Positions 15,963-24,600 of a DNA stretch of 64,000 bases are shown here, piece after piece. How positions within the stretch are numbered: position 1 is the first letter of the stretch; each line of letters starts with the position of its first letter. Where the stretch lies: NCBI RefSeq assembly GCF_008329705.1, contig NZ_VTSX01000001.1, forward strand, positions 186,001 through 250,000, given 5' to 3'. The notes beneath the pieces are model-generated. The model did not search any database. It was not told the origin of the DNA and saw only the letters and a list, made by a program, of their open reading frames with translations. This DNA is from Chryseobacterium sp. SN22. Its GTDB lineage: Bacteria; Bacteroidota; Bacteroidia; Flavobacteriales; Weeksellaceae. The position numbers were made by a program, and so were the translations under genes.

Positions 15963-18900
15963 TTAATTCCTGTTTTTCAGTAAAATCCATCCGCTTCGAA
16001 GCTCCAGTTTCTTGCTTGCCGGGTTTTCCCACTGTACCCGATACCAGTAAGTTGCCGTAGGAAGGACAAGGCTTCCTCTCAGCATTCCGTTCCAGACGGT
16101 ATTGTTTTTACCGGCTTTAAATACTTCCTGTCCGTACCTGTCGAAAATAGAAGCCGCAAAATTGTTATAGGTACTGATGCCGGTAAAGTCTACCGTATCG
16201 TTTTTACCGTCTAAATTCGGCGTAATAGCATTGGTTATGACAAAAGTGAAGAATGAGAGAGACGTAAAGCATTTGGCATCTTTCACTCTTACAAGCAATG
16301 TATAATTGGTGTTGTCCAATACATTATAGAAAATATTGGATGCCTGCCAGTTTACTCCTCCGTTGATGGAATACTCCAGTGTTCCGTTGGAAGGATTCGT
16401 AGCGGTAAGGGTAAGGACGTTCTTTTCATAAGTAACATTCGTAAACTGCGGCAGTGCCGGATTGATCAGCTGGGCCGAATATACTTTGGAACATGTTCCG
16501 TTGCTTATGGTCACCGAATAGGTTCCCGGAGTATTTACGGAAATAGTCTGCGTTGTTGCTCCCGTATTCCATAAATAGGTATAATTCGGTCCTGCTCCTG
16601 CATCTAAGACCGCACTGTCTCCAGCACACGCATAAACATCCTGTAAGGTAGAAACAATTGCCGGTACCACTTCGATGGTAATAGAAGTCGGGTTAGCTAC
16701 TTTACAGCCGTTTCCACCTAAAGCAAAGACGGAATATGTTGTCGTCACGGTTGGTGATACGATCTGTGTACTTCCGTTGCCCGGAAGGCCTATCCATTCG
16801 TAAGTTACTCCACCGGTGGCCGTTAAAGTAACGGATTCCCCTACGCATATTTTGGATTTTGAAGCGGCAAGCACCGCTACCGGAGGCCCTACAACAACGG
16901 TAATGGTTGCAGGGGTTGTTGAGACACAACCGTTCGCTCCTACTGCAGATACAGTGTAGGTGGTTGTATTTGCAGGAGAAACAACCTGGGTATTTCCGTT
17001 TCCGGGAAGACCTCCGCCCCAGTTATAGGCAGCCCCTCCCGAAGCGGTTAAAGTAACCGATTCTCCCGGACAGATCTGTAAAGCAGTAGAAGTTAAAGCA
17101 GCTATCGGAGCCGTTGTATTCTGGGTTACCGTTACGCTTGCTGTGTAAGGACAATTCAGATTATTTGGAAGATTCACACTGGTTACTGTTAACGTATATA
17201 CTCCACCGGCATTTACCACCGGCGTTAAGGTATTCCCTCCCGAAACGATATTTCCTCCTCCTGAAGCCGTCCATGCAATTGAATATCCCGAAGGAATTAC
17301 CGACGAGCCCGCATTCAGCGTGATCTGGGGTGTCGTGCAGGTAATCTGCTGCGGAGGATTAATCGTTAAAGTGGTCTGTGCCGTTGCCGACAGTTGCAGC
17401 GTTACCACATTACGGCATCCGCCATTGGTTACTAAAACATAGATCGTCTGTCCCCCGGCACTGTTAAAAGATGCAGGATTCGCAATGGTATTGGCATTTC
17501 CTGCATTGGCATCTGCCAGGTTGAGGTAATAGGAGAATGTAACGCCTGATGCCGTTGTAATCTGAGGCTGGGCCTCCGTTAAATTATAATTGATTCCACC
17601 CTGTTGATAGCATTTTACTAAAGTGGCATTATTCACCGTAATCGGCTGGGTCACCTGTATGGTAATGGTTGCCGGAGTCTGGGAAACACAGCCGTTTGCG
17701 CCTACTGCAGTTACGGTATAGGTCGTTGTGGTTGTTGGAGAAACCGTTTGGGTGGCTCCGTTTCCTGTAAGTCCCGTCCAGTTGTAAGTGGTACCGCCGG
17801 AAGCCGTTAAAGTAACGGATTCACCGGAACAGATCAGCGTCTTGGAAGCCGTTACCCCTGTTGCTGGCGGTGCACTGTCTCCCGTTACCGTAACACTGGC
17901 CGCATTGGTACAGGTTAAATTTCCGGGCTGATAGGTGTTTGAAATGGTTAAAGTATAAGTTCCTGCAGTACTCACTACCGGATTCAGGGTGTTGGCTCCT
18001 GAAACAATATTCCCGTTGGCGGTTGTCCAGCTGAAAGTGGCTCCTGTAGGATAAACCGAGGCGGAAGCATTAAGGGTAACTTGTGGATTGGCGCAGGTCA
18101 GAACTCCCGGTGCCGCAATGGTCGCGGTGATCTGAGCGGCTTTTATCAATTGTAATTCGGCAACTTTCGAGCAGAAGCCGTTTTTTACCAATACATATAC
18201 GGTCTGTCCCGCACTTGGAAAAGCAGTCGGTGTCGGGATGGTATTTGTATTTCCGGCTAAGGCATCGGACTGATTGATATAATAGGCAAATGCAGCACCC
18301 GGTGTTGTGCTGATGGAACTTTGCGCTGAGGTTAGATTAAATGTTGCATTTCCCTGGGTATAGCAGGCCGTAAGCGTAGCATTCTGTACGGTGGGCGATG
18401 TACCGCCGACAACTGTTATGGAAGCAGTTCCCGGACAGGTATTGCCCGGTAAAAATACCTGAACACTGTAAGTACCGGGCTGGGTAGCCGTATAAGAAGG
18501 CTGATTGGCCCCGGGAATCAGATTCCCCCCCAAATACCACTGGTAAGTGGCACCAACTCCCTGTACGGAAGCCGTAAAGGTCTGCGGAGCATTATCACAA
18601 ACATTGATTGATGAAGGAAGGGCTACCCCTGCAGGGTTTAATAGTTCAACCCCTATATCGAAAGATCCTGCTTCAAGAAAAACTGCAGAATCAAAATTGG
18701 AATCCTGATAATCTGCCAGAACCATTTTGAAGTGATAGGTCTGGCCGGGAATTACAGTCGCCGTTGCCGTTAGAGGAATTGTACGTCCGTTAAAATTGGT
18801 TTCTATCTGGGGAGAATTATAGCCTCCGAAATACGATACATTCGCGGCTCCGCAGGCTAACGGCGCACCGGTCTGATACTGGGTGGCCGGGTGTATGTTC

Positions 18901-19568
18901 GTCACACTTACCGGGCCTGCCCCTCCGGGAAGAACAGCAAGGTTGGTATAAGGGTCACCCACTCTTTTCAACAGGAGGGCAAAACCGTCACTGATGGTAC
19001 ACGGAAAGTTGGTCTGGTATTCTTTGGAGGCGAAAAGATACCGGAAAGTAACCTTGGTAGAGGCCGGAACGAAATCGAATTCGATGTAGGTGGCATCATT
19101 CAGCTGGTTGTTCGGAACCCCCAATGCTGCTGCCAGATCTGCATCTCCGCCTGAGCCCAGAGGATCACTTAGTGTTCCCTGAAAATCATTTCCCGCTTTT
19201 CTTGCATACCCTGTGGTAAGGACGATTCCTTTTGCAAAAGGAAAGTTGGTCGCTGCTTTGTTAAAATACCCCCAACTTCTGTTCTGGTCGGAAACTGCTA
19301 AATTCGGAGAAACGGCTACATTCGTCACGTTGGCTGCTGAACAGGCAGATCCGCCGCTGATCAGTACATCTTTTACCAGCTGGCTGATGCTGAAGCCGGA
19401 TTCCGGATATGCGGCGGTGTTCACATCAATGAAAGCACCGGCCTTCATATTTTCCGTTGTTTTTTTACTTGCCACGCCTTTCCCTTCCCTGCTCTGGGCA
19501 GAAAGGAAACCTGCTGCAAAAATTAAAAACAAAGCCAAAAATAAATTTTTTGTCCTCCTATCTAACAT
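15963..19568 (-). CDS. Choice-of-anchor L domain protein with T9SS type B sorting domain (paralog 2 of 3, expanded)
   Basis: A secreted protein of 1201 residues, the largest of the three paralogs. The signal peptide is LFLALFLIFAAGFLSAQ (about 9-25). The choice-of-anchor L domain spans about 40-320 (GAFIDVNTAAYPESGFS, IVLTTGYARKAGN, IEFDFVPASTKVTFRYLFASKEY). Repeated Ig/PKD-like modules follow; VTLTASGG plus a Trp-containing strand and a TYTVxAVGANGC ending recurs at least three times (about 560-620, 760-820, 825-900). This accounts for the extra 400 residues over its neighbours. The type B C-terminal domain closes the protein (ITPNLDGKNDTVDFTG, FDRYGQEVFKAG, WNGMLRG, TYWYRV, SGWILLKNRN). An adhesin or matrix role is inferred from architecture only. 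Confidence 0.9.
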   Translation of the reverse strand: MLDRRTKNLFLALFLIFAAGFLSAQSREGKGVASKKTTENMKAGAFIDVNTAAYPESGFSISQLVKDVLISGGSACSAANVTNVAVSPNLAVSDQNRSWGYFNKAATNFPFAKGIVLTTGYARKAGNDFQGTLSDPLGSGGDADLAAALGVPNNQLNDATYIEFDFVPASTKVTFRYLFASKEYQTNFPCTISDGFALLLKRVGDPYTNLAVLPGGAGPVSVTNIHPATQYQTGAPLACGAANVSYFGGYNSPQIETNFNGRTIPLTATATVIPGQTYHFKMVLADYQDSNFDSAVFLEAGSFDIGVELLNPAGVALPSSINVCDNAPQTFTASVQGVGATYQWYLGGNLIPGANQPSYTATQPGTYSVQVFLPGNTCPGTASITVVGGTSPTVQNATLTACYTQGNATFNLTSAQSSISTTPGAAFAYYINQSDALAGNTNTIPTPTAFPSAGQTVYVLVKNGFCSKVAELQLIKAAQITATIAAPGVLTCANPQVTLNASASVYPTGATFSWTTANGNIVSGANTLNPVVSTAGTYTLTISNTYQPGNLTCTNAASVTVTGDSAPPATGVTASKTLICSGESVTLTASGGTTYNWTGLTGNGATQTVSPTTTTTYTVTAVGANGCVSQTPATITIQVTQPITVNNATLVKCYQQGGINYNLTEAQPQITTASGVTFSYYLNLADANAGNANTIANPASFNSAGGQTIYVLVTNGGCRNVVTLQLSATAQTTLTINPPQQITCTTPQITLNAGSSVIPSGYSIAWTASGGGNIVSGGNTLTPVVNAGGVYTLTVTSVNLPNNLNCPYTASVTVTQNTTAPIAALTSTALQICPGESVTLTASGGAAYNWGGGLPGNGNTQVVSPANTTTYTVSAVGANGCVSTTPATITVVVGPPVAVLAASKSKICVGESVTLTATGGVTYEWIGLPGNGSTQIVSPTVTTTYSVFALGGNGCKVANPTSITIEVVPAIVSTLQDVYACAGDSAVLDAGAGPNYTYLWNTGATTQTISVNTPGTYSVTISNGTCSKVYSAQLINPALPQFTNVTYEKNVLTLTATNPSNGTLEYSINGGVNWQASNIFYNVLDNTNYTLLVRVKDAKCFTSLSFFTFVITNAITPNLDGKNDTVDFTGISTYNNFAASIFDRYGQEVFKAGKNNTVWNGMLRGSLVLPTATYWYRVQWENPASKKLELRSGWILLKNRN

Positions 19569-19584
19569 TTTATATTATTTTAAA

Positions 19585-19592
19585 CAAAAATA
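19585..19592 (-). promoter_or_regulatory. -7 box for choice-of-anchor L gene 2
   Basis: Minus-strand TATTTTTG, 16 nt before the ATG at 19568. The same octamer stands 16 nt upstream of paralog 3, so the two genes share core promoter layout. Confidence 0.45.
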
Positions 19593-19692
19593 CTATTTTT
19601 TTTAATTGAATTGTAATTCGGGGTAAATTGCATTATCACTAATACAATTAAATTTATCGTAAAAAGATTAATTTTCATTCTTTTAAAACGAG

Positions 19693-19720
19693 AAAAAGGC
19701 CGACAAATTGTCGGCCTTTT
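19693..19720 (-). terminator. Rho-independent terminator of choice-of-anchor L gene 3
   Basis: Strong stem AAGGCCGACAA / TTGTCGGCCTT flanked by A and T runs on both sides, so it can act in both directions; it belongs to the minus-strand gene ending at 19739. Confidence 0.88.
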
Positions 19721-19738
19721 CCAGATATCATTAAAATA

Positions 19739-22105
19739 TTATTCAAAATTCTTCAGCAGAATCCATCCGGTTTTCACCACCGGCTTTTTACTGGCAGGAT
19801 CTTCGAAACTTACCTGATACCAGTATGAAGCGGTATTAAGGCGTTTGCCCTGGAAATATCCGTCCCAATAAGGCTGCAGCTTGCTTTCGCGGTATACTTC
19901 TTTTCCATAACGGTCGAAGATGGAAGCTTTAAAATCTTTATTATCATTCACGCCCCTGAAATCGATAATATCATTAATGTTATCACCGTTCGGCGTAATG
20001 ACGTTCTGCATCACGAAAGTAAAATATTCCAGGAAGCCTACACAGCTTGTTTTCTTTACCCGTACCCTGATGGAAACCACTTTATTTCTCGGAACATTGG
20101 TAAAGGTATTTGAATTCTGCCAGGTCAGGCCGTTATCGATGGAATATTCCAGTGCTCCGTTGCTCGGATTGCTTGCCGTGATAATCATTGTCCCGTTTTC
20201 ATTATAATTTACGTTAATGATTTCCGGAATAATCGCCTGGATGACCTGCGTTGTAAAATCTTTTGAACAGACCCCGTTGGTAATGGTAACTTTATAAGTT
20301 CCCGGTGTATTGGCAGAGATGGTCTGTGTTGTAGCTCCCGTATTCCACAGGTAAACGTAATTCGGTCCTGCGCCTGCATCTAAGGTAATCGCATCTCCCT
20401 GGCAAATCATTCCGCCCGAAAGATTGGATTTGATGGCAGGGACTACTTCTACAGTGACCGTAGCCGGCTGCTGCGGTTTACATCCCTGTGCGCCAATCGG
20501 ATATACCGTATACGTGGTGGTCTGTGTCGGGGAAACGGTATACGTAGAACCGGTTCCGGTAAGACCTGTCCACTGGTAGGTTGCTCCGTTTGCAGCGGTC
20601 AGGGTTGTAGATTCTCCCAGACAAATTTTTGTTCTGGTCGCCGTAAGCTCGGCTACCGGAGTAGCTTCTTTTCTTAAGGTTAAGGTAACCATTTTTTTAC
20701 AGAATGCCCCGTTGGAAACCACGACATAAAGTACCTGCCCGTCAGTACCGTTGTAGCTGCCCATGGCTGCTGCGGAAAGGTAATTGGAGTTCCCCGCCGT
20801 AGCATCCGCCTGGTTTACATAATAACGGACAACAGCCGTTGTAGAAGTCGTGATTAAAGGCGTTGCGTTATTAAGATCAAAATTCGGTGTTGTAGGTGTC
20901 GTACAAAGTTTCAGGGTAGCATCCTGTGCCGGTGGTGTCGTACCTCCTACGATGGTGACTGTGGCAGAGGCAGGACATGTATTTCCCGGAACCATTACCT
21001 TTACTTCATACACTCCCGGTGCCGTGGCAATGTAAGTACCGCTTGTAGCGCCGGGGATAGCTACTCCGTCTTTAAACCATTGGTACGTAAGGCCTGTAAC
21101 ATTCGAAACCTGAGCAACCAAAGTCTGAGGAGCGTTGTCGCAAACGTTCAGCGAATTTGGCAAAACCGCTCCGCTTCCATCCACAAGCTGTATTCCTATA
21201 TCAAAAGAACCTCCTTCGATAAACACGGCAGAATCGTATGCGGTATCTCTATAATCGGAAAGAATCATTTTGAAATGATAGGATACTCCTGGGGTTACTG
21301 TGGCAGTAGCCGTTAAAGGAATGGTCCGCCCTTCGTAGTTGGTTACAATATTAGAAGCAGAATTATATCCTGCAAAATACGTTTCATTAATAGCAGGGCA
21401 TCCTCCGGATCCAGAAATAAGCGGGTGGATATTCGTCATCGATACCGGTCCGGCACCTCCCGGCAATACGGCTACGTTTACGTATGGCCCTCCTGCTGTA
21501 GGTTTGATCAGCAAAGCAAAAGCATCTGAATACTGGCACGGAAAAGAACCCGTATATTCCTCGGAAGCGAAAATATAATTGAATTTAACCTGGCTGGAAT
21601 TCGGCACAAAATCAAACTCCAGCATCACGTTGTCACGATAATGATCATTGGGATTTGGATTGGGCACTGCTGCCAAAAGATCAGGATCATCCTGACCCGC
21701 GCCTGTTACTGCCGTGCTTACAGTAGAAGCCACGTTCCCGGCCTGCCTTGCATAACCGGTAGTTAAAACAATTCCATCAGTAAAAGGAAAATTAGTGGTT
21801 CCTTTGTGAAAATATCCCCAAAACCGGTCATTGTCCGTAGCCGGCTGATTTGGCGTTACCGTCACATTGGATACATTGGGAACCGAGCAGGTAGATCCGC
21901 CGTTGATCAGGATATTTTTTACCAGCTGCTCCGCAGTAAAGGTCGACGGTGTATAACCGGCTGCATTTACATCTATGAAAACACCTGCTTTGTTGTTGAC
22001 CGAAGTCACAATATTCTTAGGTGCTTTACGCTGCCCCAGCAACGGTGCTGAAAAAGTGAGGAATGCTAAGATAAAATAGTAATTCTTTAGTCTATAATTT
22101 AACAT
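19739..22105 (-). CDS. Choice-of-anchor L domain protein with T9SS type B sorting domain (paralog 3 of 3)
   Basis: 788 residues, the same plan as its two downstream paralogs. The signal peptide is YYFILAFLTFSAPLLGQ (about 9-25). The choice-of-anchor L domain covers about 35-320 (AGVFIDVNAAGYTPSTFTAEQL, GIVLTTGYARQAGN, MLEFDFVPNSSQVKFNYIFA, YHFKMILSDYRDTAYDSAVF). Ig-like modules follow (NVTGLTYQWFKDGVAIPGA; TLTAANGATYQWTGLTGTGS). A PKD-like stretch precedes the type B sorting domain (ITPNGDNINDIIDFRG, IFDRYGKEVYRESK, YWDGYFQGKRL, ASYWYQVSFED, GWILLKNFE). Compared with paralog 1 the architecture is the same and nearly the same length, so the array probably arose by duplication. Own promoter and terminator. 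Confidence 0.9.
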   Translation of the reverse strand: MLNYRLKNYYFILAFLTFSAPLLGQRKAPKNIVTSVNNKAGVFIDVNAAGYTPSTFTAEQLVKNILINGGSTCSVPNVSNVTVTPNQPATDNDRFWGYFHKGTTNFPFTDGIVLTTGYARQAGNVASTVSTAVTGAGQDDPDLLAAVPNPNPNDHYRDNVMLEFDFVPNSSQVKFNYIFASEEYTGSFPCQYSDAFALLIKPTAGGPYVNVAVLPGGAGPVSMTNIHPLISGSGGCPAINETYFAGYNSASNIVTNYEGRTIPLTATATVTPGVSYHFKMILSDYRDTAYDSAVFIEGGSFDIGIQLVDGSGAVLPNSLNVCDNAPQTLVAQVSNVTGLTYQWFKDGVAIPGATSGTYIATAPGVYEVKVMVPGNTCPASATVTIVGGTTPPAQDATLKLCTTPTTPNFDLNNATPLITTSTTAVVRYYVNQADATAGNSNYLSAAAMGSYNGTDGQVLYVVVSNGAFCKKMVTLTLRKEATPVAELTATRTKICLGESTTLTAANGATYQWTGLTGTGSTYTVSPTQTTTYTVYPIGAQGCKPQQPATVTVEVVPAIKSNLSGGMICQGDAITLDAGAGPNYVYLWNTGATTQTISANTPGTYKVTITNGVCSKDFTTQVIQAIIPEIINVNYNENGTMIITASNPSNGALEYSIDNGLTWQNSNTFTNVPRNKVVSIRVRVKKTSCVGFLEYFTFVMQNVITPNGDNINDIIDFRGVNDNKDFKASIFDRYGKEVYRESKLQPYWDGYFQGKRLNTASYWYQVSFEDPASKKPVVKTGWILLKNFE

Positions 22106-22121
22106 TTTGATGTTGTTTGTC

Positions 22122-22129
22122 CAAAAATA
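22122..22129 (-). promoter_or_regulatory. -7 box for choice-of-anchor L gene 3
   Basis: Minus-strand TATTTTTG, 16 nt before the ATG at 22105, the same octamer and spacing as for paralog 2. Confidence 0.45.
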
Positions 22130-22233
22130 ATGATTTTTTAATTAAAATTTCCCCAAAAAGCTACTCATTTTTATTGAAAATGTAAATCTCTTTAAAAATT
22201 CGGGAGAAAAAAGATAATATATCTGTATAAACG

Positions 22234-22264
22234 AAAAAGGCTGATAATTTTTATCAGCCTTTTA
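22234..22264 (-). terminator. Rho-independent terminator downstream of the DUF1003-like gene
   Basis: AAAAAGGCTGATAA, short loop, TTATCAGCCTTTT: a strong stem with A/T flanks. It closes the minus-strand run rnz - TIGR02757 - DUF1003-like. Confidence 0.88.
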
Positions 22265-22288
22265 TATTATTTTGTTTAAAGGAATGCT

Positions 22289-22819
22289 TTATTCCTTTTT
22301 CAGCTCATCGATCATATTCTGAAGTTCCTCAATTTTGTCCTTCAATGCTTTTATTTCGTTCTTATTAGAGCTTACGTTGCTTTTCAGCATCACATTTTTA
22401 GCCCTTTCACTGTGATCTTCATCGTCTTCTTCCTCATTAATCTCTTCAATATCTTCCTGGATGTCTTCGATGTCCTCATTAATTTCTTCGATGTCCTCGC
22501 TGATCTCTTCGATATCTTCACTGATTTCCTCGATGTCTTCCTGGATGTCCTCGATATCTTCCTGGATGTCCTCAATCTTTTCATGACTCTTGTTAACCGA
22601 CATCTGGATAAAGATCGCTAAGTAAATGGCTTCCAGTGAAACCACCGTTGTAAGGATCAGCAGCATCTTGTCAAACTCCACCAGATGCAGCACCGGCAAA
22701 AGAAAAGAAATAATAAAAAACAAGGTATGAGCGATCAGGGAAGGTATCGAACCGATCCACCAGGTAATACCGTTTGCAATTTTTTCTAAAGCCTCTGTTT
22801 TTTCTTCGTACTTTTTCAT
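22289..22819 (-). CDS. DUF1003-like membrane protein with acidic heptad-repeat coiled coil
   Basis: 176 residues. Two membrane helices (SLIAHTLFFIISFLLPVLHL at about 27-46 and MLLILTTVVSLEAIYLAIFI at about 52-71), ending in the phrase FIQMSVNKS, resemble DUF1003 proteins, a family of unknown function. After the second helix, residues 82-130 are seven copies of a seven-residue unit of type I-E-D/E-I-x-E-D, with Ile at heptad a and d and nearly all other positions acidic. An acidic linker (EEEDDEDHSERAK) and a second coiled coil (NEIKALKDKIEELQNMIDELKKE) follow. It probably forms a cytoplasmic coiled-coil stalk on a membrane anchor. It is last in a run with TIGR02757 and rnz (13-nt gap to the next gene upstream). 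The family call is tentative; the structure is plain. Confidence 0.65.
   Translation of the reverse strand: MKKYEEKTEALEKIANGITWWIGSIPSLIAHTLFFIISFLLPVLHLVEFDKMLLILTTVVSLEAIYLAIFIQMSVNKSHEKIEDIQEDIEDIQEDIEEISEDIEEISEDIEEINEDIEDIQEDIEEINEEEDDEDHSERAKNVMLKSNVSSNKNEIKALKDKIEELQNMIDELKKE
22430..22576 (-). repeat. In-frame 21-bp tandem repeat, seven copies
   Basis: Seven imperfect 21-bp units encode the heptads IEDIQED, IEDIQED, IEEISED, IEEISED, IEEINED, IEDIQED and IEEINEE. Because each unit is a multiple of three, gain or loss of units would lengthen or shorten the coiled coil without breaking the frame. Confidence 0.9.
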
Positions 22820-22832
22820 TGTGTTTTGTTTT

Positions 22833-23606
22833 TTATAGCAATTCTTTGGTCACTCCCAAGCCGAAAAGGGCAAAATCGTATTTTGCAGGATCTTTATCAT
22901 CAAATGTCCTGATCACCAGATCCAGTTCTTCCACAGTTTTCCAATCGTTCTGCTTTCTGGAAATCAGCCCAAGCTTCCGTGAAATATTTCCTGTATGGAC
23001 ATCCAGCGGAATCGAGAGGCGTTTTGGATCAATATTTTCCCAGATCCCGAAATCAACGCCGCGTTTATCCTTACGGACCATCCAGCGAAGAAACATGATG
23101 ATTCTTTTCGTGGAAGAATTTTTATAGGGCGAACTTACATGCTTGTGGCTTCTGTGTTTTTCGGTTCCGAGAAAACGTGCCCTGAATCGTTCGATCGCAT
23201 GGCCGAAATTGGTTTCCGTATCATAGACTGCAAATAGGTCTTCCAGGCTTTCATTATCGGTATAAATCCGGTTGAACTGCCTGATGAAATAGATAAAATC
23301 TTCCCCGTTAAAGGTCCGGTGAATGCTTTTATCCTGAATATCCTTTAAATCTTTTTCAGAATGGTTCAGTACAAAATCATACGGTGAATTCCCCATGATA
23401 TCCAGCATCTTGTCAGCAGATTTAATGATTGCTTTCCGGTTTCCCCATGAAATAGTCGCTGCCAGGAATCCTGCAATTTCGATATCCTGCTGCAAGGAAA
23501 AACGGTGCGGAATCTGGATCGGATCATATTCTATAAATTCCGGCTGGTTGTACCGGTCCGCTTTTTCGTCCAGGAAGATTTTTAATTCTTCAAACTTCAT
23601 CATCAA
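22833..23606 (-). CDS. TIGR02757 (DUF2400) family protein
   Basis: 257 residues of the TIGR02757/DUF2400 family, common in Bacteroidetes and of unproven function. The helical layout and the segment IPLDVHTGNISRKLGLI near 205-221 recall the HhH-GPD/endonuclease III fold, so a DNA- or RNA-related role has been guessed. Other landmarks are DPIQIPHRFSLQQDIEIAGFLAATISWGNRK and PAKYDFALFGLGV at the end. Three ATG codons open the gene (MMMKFEELK); the start at 23606 is kept, 23600 is equally possible. It follows rnz by 4 nt, so it is co-transcribed. Confidence 0.82.
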   Translation of the reverse strand: MMMKFEELKIFLDEKADRYNQPEFIEYDPIQIPHRFSLQQDIEIAGFLAATISWGNRKAIIKSADKMLDIMGNSPYDFVLNHSEKDLKDIQDKSIHRTFNGEDFIYFIRQFNRIYTDNESLEDLFAVYDTETNFGHAIERFRARFLGTEKHRSHKHVSSPYKNSSTKRIIMFLRWMVRKDKRGVDFGIWENIDPKRLSIPLDVHTGNISRKLGLISRKQNDWKTVEELDLVIRTFDDKDPAKYDFALFGLGVTKELL

Positions 23607-23610
23607 ATCT

Positions 23611-24525
23611 CTAAATTTTTACAGGCTCCAGTGCTTTGGGTAAAAAAGTATTCGGGAAAATTGTTCTGGCCTCATCCGTAAACACCGTGAGATCCCCGTA
23701 CCGGTTGGAAAAATGCCCCAATATCAATTTTCCTACCCCTGCTTTTTGAGCGATAACTGCAGCTTCCTGAGCGGTTGTATGTCCGGTGTAATCGGCCATT
23801 TCTTTCAGATCATGCAGAAAGGTGGATTCGTGGTATAATACGGTAACATTTTTGATAATCGGGATTACGCTTTCCAGATACCTCGTATCACTGCAGAAGG
23901 CGTAGGAAACCGGCGGTGCCGGATCAACAGTCAGGATTTCATTTTTAAGGACATAACCGTCGCTCAGAACAAAATCTTTTCCTGCCTTAATGTTATGATA
24001 GTCGCAGGTTTCTATTTCGCTATACTTGGCAATCTCCTTCATGTTCAGGTGCCTGTCTTTCGGCTTTTCCCTAAAAAGATAGCCGTTGCAGTAGATCCTG
24101 TGGTCCAGAGGGATGGTATAGACCTCTACCCTGTTGTCTTCATAAATTTTCTCTGAATAATTCTTATCCAGCTCATGGTAGACCACTTCAAAACCACGGT
24201 GGGTTTCCGTAATCGTAAAAATGGTTTCCAGCATATTCTTAATTCCTTTCGGGCCATACACATGCAGCGGCGTTTCTCTTCCCAACAATCTGAAAGACGC
24301 AATAAGCCCCGGCAGGCCGAAACAATGGTCTCCGTGAAGATGGGAAATGAAAATATGGTTGATTTTTGAAAATTTTGCCTTCGCTTTTCTCAGCTGAACC
24401 TGCGTTCCTTCCCCGCAATCGATCAGGAAAGACCGCTCCTCCATTTCCAGGAACTGGGCGGTCGGGGAAGAATTGACGGTAGGAATTGCCGAATTAAAGC
24501 CTAATATGGTTAAATAAGTACTCAA
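23611..24525 (-). CDS. rnz: Ribonuclease Z
   Basis: Zinc-dependent endonuclease that trims tRNA 3' ends. The 304 residues show the metallo-beta-lactamase metal motif SHLHGDHCFGLPG (His62, His64, Asp66, His67), the early Asp in FLIDCGEGTQVQL, the later ligand regions FCSDTRYLE and LYHESTFL, and KLILGHFSNRY near the C-terminus. The normal length for a short-form RNase Z. The start is TTG at 24525 (MSTYLTILGFNSAIP); no ATG precedes the conserved first strand. First gene of the run rnz - TIGR02757 - DUF1003-like. Confidence 0.95.
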   Translation of the reverse strand: MSTYLTILGFNSAIPTVNSSPTAQFLEMEERSFLIDCGEGTQVQLRKAKAKFSKINHIFISHLHGDHCFGLPGLIASFRLLGRETPLHVYGPKGIKNMLETIFTITETHRGFEVVYHELDKNYSEKIYEDNRVEVYTIPLDHRIYCNGYLFREKPKDRHLNMKEIAKYSEIETCDYHNIKAGKDFVLSDGYVLKNEILTVDPAPPVSYAFCSDTRYLESVIPIIKNVTVLYHESTFLHDLKEMADYTGHTTAQEAAVIAQKAGVGKLILGHFSNRYGDLTVFTDEARTIFPNTFLPKALEPVKI

Positions 24526-24546
24526 ATCGATAGTTTATTATATACA

Positions 24547-24554
24547 CAAAGGTA
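24547..24554 (-). promoter_or_regulatory. -7 box for the rnz operon
   Basis: Minus-strand TACCTTTG, 21 nt upstream of the TTG start at 24525. The stretch just upstream (24556-24590) is a low-complexity purine/pyrimidine phrase similar to the one at 2775-2790. Confidence 0.55.
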
Positions 24555-24600
24555 CGGATTAAGGTTGAGGTAAAGGCTGAGACAGACTATGGTTGGTTTT

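Noticed and set aside
22412-22621. Open frame on the plus strand opposite the heptad repeat, with a hydrophobic repeated translation
   Set aside because: It is the mirror of the 21-bp repeat in the real gene; the repeat keeps both strands open. No start context or promoter.
22289-22819. Low-affinity iron permease
   Set aside because: Two membrane helices and the FIQMSVN ending loosely recall such proteins, but the segment order fits DUF1003 better; neither is certain.
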